From Hoplostethus atlanticus (lineage: Eukaryota; Chordata; Actinopteri; Trachichthyiformes; Trachichthyidae), in the NCBI GenBank assembly GCA_034670405.1, contig JAXDDX010000007.1:4048001-4112000 (forward strand): a DNA stretch of 64,000 nucleotides, read 5' to 3'. Of the stretch, positions 58,430 through 64,000 are shown one piece after another. Numbering within the stretch: the first letter of the stretch is position 1; each line of letters starts with the position of its first letter. Below the pieces are notes generated by a model. The model was not told the origin of the DNA and ran no database searches. It was given only the letters and a program-made list of their open reading frames with translations. The position numbers and the translations under genes were made by a program.

Positions 58430-61400
58430 ATGAGGGAATACTTTTATCTCACAGTACAGGTTTTCCAGGCAAAATTTAGCACAGCCACCCCAATGATGCC
58501 GCTGCATAATCCTATATGTTGAACAAAAAGGGCCACAGTCAGGTTTAGTTTGCTATGTTGAGCAGGTGCATGGTTATGCATGCCTCCTCACCATATCATG
58601 ACACTGTTGGATCCAATTTGAGTAGTGGTATGTTATTTTAGGCATTTCTACAGCGCCATTGAAACGGCTATTTAAAAAATATTTATTGGAAAAATCAAAT
58701 ACCCGTCACATTGGTACACCCTGAAACATGACAGTGTGCCTTTTCCAGTTTGAACAACTCTTCATATATTAGGTTTTTTAAGCTGTGGTGTTATTTATAT
58801 AATTTCAGCCTGACTGAACAGGTTACCATCATTCTGATACTGAGCTACTACTAAGAGCTACTAGTGAGCCCGCCGTTGTCAATGATATCAGACATGTATC
58901 TCTCATGAGCCTGGACAACATACAGGAGGAGTAGCTGCTGTGCTGCGGATGCTCTGCCTGTTGCCTAGTGATGGCTCTCCTCTCTCACCCAGCCACAGAA
59001 CACACTGTGCACTTCCAATATAATGGTATTGTGAGGAAGCAGTGAAGGCTGTACATCCTTACATGAGTGGACACATTGGGGAGTTTCCACTTTGGTTGCC
59101 AAGGTTACTCGGCGCCTATTTGTTCCCAGGCTCCACTCGTGTGTTGTGCAAGCAGTAGCTCTGCTTGTCCGACTGGTTATGGAGGGAGGAGAATTGGTGA
59201 TACCTACAACATATTTTGTTGTAGCTGTAACGAGAGATAAGCACTCCTGGTTTCATAAAACGGTATATGCTGCCAAAGATGCTAGAACAAACCTTTTGAT
59301 TTTGTTGTTTGGTCACTTCATCTAATATCTCGGTAGTACAAGACGAAGCCTAAAGCATCTTTGGCTTGAGTGGAGCATATATTGTAGCAAACGAAGATAA
59401 CTCTAGTACAAGACACTTCTACATCTCCATAGGAAGTCTTTTAATGAACTTAATTTTGTGATGTGATGAATCATCCCAGTCCTCGAGGTTATTAGCCATT
59501 TATCTACCTTACGCGCACTGCCTCAAATGCACTGCGGTTCCTCTTGATGAATGTCCCTATCCCCGCTCACTTTCTCAAATGAACCAAGTCTGCTGCCGCT
59601 GCTGCCCTCGGCACTCACTCAACCAGTGATGAACATATACCACAGTCTTGAGAGGTGGGGCTAACCGAGAGAGAGAGAGAAGGGCGAATGCTGCTGCACC
59701 GGGGAATGAAAATAACTGACGGGAGGGGCGACCTTTGTTTAAGGGGTGGAGGGGAAGGATGAAGGGATTAATGTTGAAGGGTTTGGATGGCAAGATAAAG
59801 GGGGGGGGGGGGGGGTACTCCCACACCTCTTCCCATATCCCTATATCTCTTTGTTCAGTAATCCTGCCCTGGAGCGGTGTGGCTCTTCTCATTGCCAGGC
59901 GATCCTCAAAGGGCGGTAGCATTAGTAGGGCTAGCATTCCACATCTCGGCATAATCCTATTTTGGAGCTTTGTTGTAGCCCAAGAACTGCTAAAGGAGAG
60001 CCTAATGGGCATCGCCTACTGTAGGTGGATAACGCTCGAATGCTAAATGGAGTCGCAGCATTGTAGCAGGTCACCATTGATCTGTGTGCACACACGTAGG
60101 TAGATCTAAATGGCTTTGTTCCCCTCGGGAGCTGACGTTGATGTTGACCATTTGTCTTGAAGATTTCCCTCTGGATGAGCACGTGCGTTTAAGGCCGTGA
60201 GGTTAGCAGGATCGCCCCGCTCTTCCCTTGTGGCTGAATGTGTGTGTGTGTGTGAGAGAGAAAGAGAGAGAGTCCAAATTTGGCACGTCTGACCTTTCTC
60301 TCCTTTAAGTTCATTTAGCAACACAAAGCCTCACTTCTTGAAAGCCTATTGAAATGCCAGGTTTGTCGTCGCCCCCAAATTGGCCATTTGAATGGGTTCC
60401 TGGATTTGACTAAAATGAAGTCATCACATCTAATAGAAGATTTCACTGGGCCGTTCCTGAGTATACTGTACGTGACAGCTAAAGTAATAGCCACCCTCCC
60501 AGGACTGTGCGCAAGGCAGTTTTATGGCATACCCAAATGAATACGAGGCAGTCTAATCACAGCGAACCCATCCATCTCCAGCTTGGCTCGCTCTCTTTGA
60601 TTGCGCTGATGGGGGATTCGTACCAGACTGCCACGCATTTCAGCATCACAAACCTGGCAACCCTTGGCTGCCAAGGGTAAAATGGCACAGGTCGTTTTTG
60701 TGGCGTCATCCAAACTCCTCCAATGATGTAGCACTTGGAGTAAGAGTGGGTGGTTGGATGTCACGAGGCCACGGGGTAGTCTCTTTCATAGTGACCTGCT
60801 TTTATAACAAACCCACACACTGTCCTTGGGCTCAAACATGGCAGGACACACACATACTATAAACCAATACTACTACAATTGAAAGTACTGTACTGTGTAA
60901 GTCCCCCCACTTCATTTCAGTGACCTTGGGAGTGGAGGATTTGAAGGTGGCATGACGTGGAGGTGTGCACTCTTTACTGTGGAAGACTGCAAAGGAGCAT
61001 TCAGCTTTCACGCTACCACGGAGCCCATCTGCAACACTAGTGTGCGTAGGCGGCAAAGGATGGCAGGGGGAGGATGCCAGGACGTACCGCTATGGAGAGG
61101 GCACACACACTGACTATCCAGCACCACCTGTCTCACTGGAGTAACCGATGAGCATTAGGTGTGCAAAGATTGCGCCTGCGGAGGAGACGAGAGAGCGAAT
61201 TTGACCGACGGCGTCAAAGTTTTAACGATGCGGTCAATATTGTGCGACTGAGGACTGGATGTGTGTGTGTGTGTGTGCATTTTGGAGAGAGCATTTGCAG
61301 TGTGTCAGATACGGAGCTGAAATTTGAAGTGTTTCTGCTTTACACGTTGAATTAGTTGTGCGTTCCTGTGTATGGGTGTATGGATGCTAGTGTGTTCACT

Positions 61401-64000
61401 TTGCTCTCTGCGGCTCGGCAGGGAGGAAGAGAGTGCCGCAGGCGGAGCTGTGGCATGACAAACCCTTCTGGAGCGCACTACTGCGGTAGAGCCCAGGTAG
61501 AGCCGGTGCCCTGACCTCCTCGTTTCCTCTCACACCTTGCGGTGCACTCACTGTCCCATGATGAAAACAACTGTTTCTTGATAAGTGGACCAATCTTGCG
61601 GACATTACCAAAAGGGGGGGTAGTTCACTGTCCCATCTCGAATGGGGAATGATTCCAAAATCATTCAGTGTGTAAATGAAATTATTGAAAAAAAATATTT
61701 TTGAGAGTGAGAGAGATGCAGCAGTTACTAGCAGAAGTGCCTCTAATATCAGGACACTAATTATATCCACCATCTGCAAAATATTGCACAGTGATTCCCA
61801 AGATGTTATTATGCTTTCATCATGATTCCCTAGGGAGAAACCTTCTATCCAACTTGGGTCTCATAATAAATTGCAAATGACTCCCGTCAAGTGTGCAACG
61901 GTGACAGTACGATTATTATCCTATCAGGGGTCACACTATAATTTAATCAGTAATGTATTGCAACATCTTGTGATCACTTTCTGTCATCAAGCCCTCTGTC
62001 CCAAACCATTTTCAGTGAAGTGCGCACAAATGCACATGGATTTCAAAGTGTAATACTGGTGAAGGAATGGGTGATGACATTCAGTCTGTTAATTGCACAA
62101 ATTGAATATAGAAGGACGTCCCCTCCCAGGTGAGCAGAGTAGGTAGGTCAATGTTAAACTATAGGTGCAACTAGGTTTTGTGCACTTTTCTTGTAATGCC
62201 TTTGCCTCAGCCCATTTATCATGTCCTGTGTCCTCCCTTGTCGACTGCTGCTTATTTGTCTTTGTTGTCTATATTCATATGCTGTTTTTGATGTATCTTT
62301 GCTTTTAACACGCTTTTATCTTTTAGCCCCTCTCCCCTTTCCCCTCAAGTGGCTCTTGTCGCTTGCCAGGCCGACATTTTAAATAGGAATCTGTCCTTAA
62401 CGTCTTGCCTGGTAAAATAAGGATCAAATCAATATAATCTCAGAGCAGAGGCTGATGTCAGCTGAGGACTGAAAGAGATGGTCAAAGATGAGAGAGCAGC
62501 GTCACCACGGCAATAAATTAGCTTGACCCTCTCATGACCCCGCTGTCTCTTCAAGTCATTACAGCCTGGGGCTGTGACACATTATTCCTTATACAAAATG
62601 GTTTTCTGTCGTTAAGTAACACGTGATTTCTTTTTATCCAACGGTATTATAAAGCTTTCCAGACAAGTGATTTATCCTGAAATGTGGTGTAATCGTTATT
62701 GATTCTTCTATTGCTCATTTTTCAGTGAGCCATCTAACAACCTTAATTGCTATTAGTCTATTTTAGAGAACGGATAAACACATTCTAAGTCTGATGGTTG
62801 TGCTAATCCCACTCCAAAGCTAGATTTGTATTTTCCTTTTTCTGAAATCTCAATTAATTAGCGTTGCATAAAAGGAGCAATCTCACTCTATTACAGAAGA
62901 TGTAATTAGGCACTAATGAAGAAGACGGTGGCGCTTTTATTCCTCCACAGTGACACTAGAGGCTTGCGTCACATCAATATCTCACTTTTACCCCCCGGGG
63001 GATTTGATCAGCGAGTTGGGGAGTGAGGCTCTAAACCCCTGGGGGAGACGAGACGGGGGAGGAGGGGGGGGTGTGCTGCTGTTAATGACAAGTGTAGGAA
63101 CGCAGACTGTTGAAAAGCCAGCCTTCAAAGGAGAGAGAGAGCGGGGGGGGGGGGGGAGGGCAGGCATAACATGTCAGAACAGGGAGCAGAATATAAAGAC
63201 TGCTGATTTACACTGGAGCAGAAAGGAGAAAAGACGACCGCCCTTAAACAATGTCAAGGAGACACCTGAGTGCTCAAGTCAACTCAACTTAAATAATGTA
63301 CACCGGCGCTCCGCTTTGAAGCTGCAGGACTGTGTGTGTGTGTTTTGTGATGTCTAACTAAGGCAATCACCCAGGCCCTGGACTGTACATGATTGATAAT
63401 AACGATGGTAGCCTCTGGCTGTGTAAAATGACTTGCATGTTAATATGTCCTACACAAATCTGATCAAAGGCCCTTCGATATGAAATGTGACGATTAATGT
63501 TTGAAGTGGCAGGGAGTGGAGAGAGAGAGAGAGAGAGAATGAGCCTCATTCCACCATAGGAACAGCGAACGAGCAACTGCAGTGCATATCAAACATATTA
63601 CAAAAATAGATTGTGTCCTCCGGGGGGAAGACTCCCTCAAACCCCTGTGAAATAAGGCATGCATAAGGGCCTCCCCAGCGGACAGTGGTATATACTATCA
63701 GTTTGCTCGACACATAATGAAGACGCGCTGGGCCTGTTCAGAGAGGATTCAGGGGAAGTTAGCTGTGGATCTCAGACTCTAGCTGGTGACTGCCAGTGCC
63801 TTGGGATAATGAGGCCTGGGATAAGACTGTGAAGAGGGATTGGAGAAATCTGCAGGCAGACTGTTGGCAGGCTTGTGCTGTCTGAGCAGGGCTCTTACAC
63901 CAACTGCATTGAAAGTGGAGGAGGACGTGTGTATGTGCGTGTGTGTGTGTGTGTGTGAGACACAGAGAGAGACCCACCCACGAGTAACACCACACACTCA
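58430..64000. other. 3' flank of fbxw7, non-coding
   Basis: No second gene is visible. It contains a G-run (59799-59815), GT/GA repeats (60240-60272, 61259-61278, 63519-63538, 63928-63958), a G-run (63135-63150) and a TAAT-rich unrepetitive block (62440-62960). The open frames at 59575-60012 (-) and 62950-63357 (+) carry low-complexity stretches and no domain. Confidence 0.6.
63928..63958. repeat. (GT)n microsatellite
   Basis: GTGTGTATGTGCGTGTGTGT-type run near the window end. Confidence 0.9.

Noticed and set aside
59575..60012. 145-codon minus-strand frame in the 3' flank
   Set aside because: Contains translated homopolymer (PPPPP from the G-run) and no known motif.
62950..63357. 135-codon frame near the window end
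   Set aside because: Dominated by G-run glycines; no domain.
1..64000. CRISPR arrays, operons, phage or bacterial mobile systems
   Set aside because: The window is plainly vertebrate; tandem repeats are microsatellites or MITE duplications.

Overview
The window is a stretch of a ray-finned (most likely teleost) fish genome. The evidence is a split vertebrate gene with GT-AG introns and long AT-rich non-coding DNA. Fish-type repeats are also present: Tc1-like relics, hAT-type palindromic MITEs, a tRNA-derived SINE, an L2-type LINE fragment, and many (GT)n and G/C homopolymer runs. There are no operons, and the window holds one clear protein-coding gene.

That gene is fbxw7 (F-box and WD repeat domain containing 7) on the + strand. 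It is the substrate receptor of the SCF(Fbw7) ubiquitin ligase, which recognises phosphorylated degrons in proteins such as cyclin E, Myc, Notch and Jun. Eleven coding exons splice in frame from 32429 to 56007 and give a 547-residue protein. Exon 1 encodes [13 protein letters not shown], the end of the human beta-isoform-specific part, so this is a beta-type transcript. Exons 2-11 hold the common region: basic NLS segment, dimerisation segment, F-box, linker and eight WD40 repeats with all three degron-contacting hotspot arginines. The alpha- and gamma-specific first exons were not found. Alpha probably lies upstream of base 1.

Layout: 1-31860 is non-coding DNA (upstream intron or 5' flank) with dispersed repeats. 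31860-32428 is a CpG-rich promoter/5' UTR containing a p53-type response element and a 36-codon uORF that looks like a relic of the longer human beta N-terminus. 32429-56007 is fbxw7. 56008 to about 58425 is the 3' UTR, with 8-mer seed matches for miR-27 (two), miR-223 and miR-25/92, followed by two AATAAA signals. 58430-64000 is non-coding 3' flank.

No novel multi-gene system is visible. The points most worth checking are the p53-like element lying in frame over the decayed beta N-terminus, a six-residue loss in the F-box/WD40 linker, transposons inserted within 34-54 bp of two splice acceptors, and a perfect 34-bp inverted repeat at 24.4 kb. Comparisons with human FBXW7 are from memory and should be confirmed by alignment.
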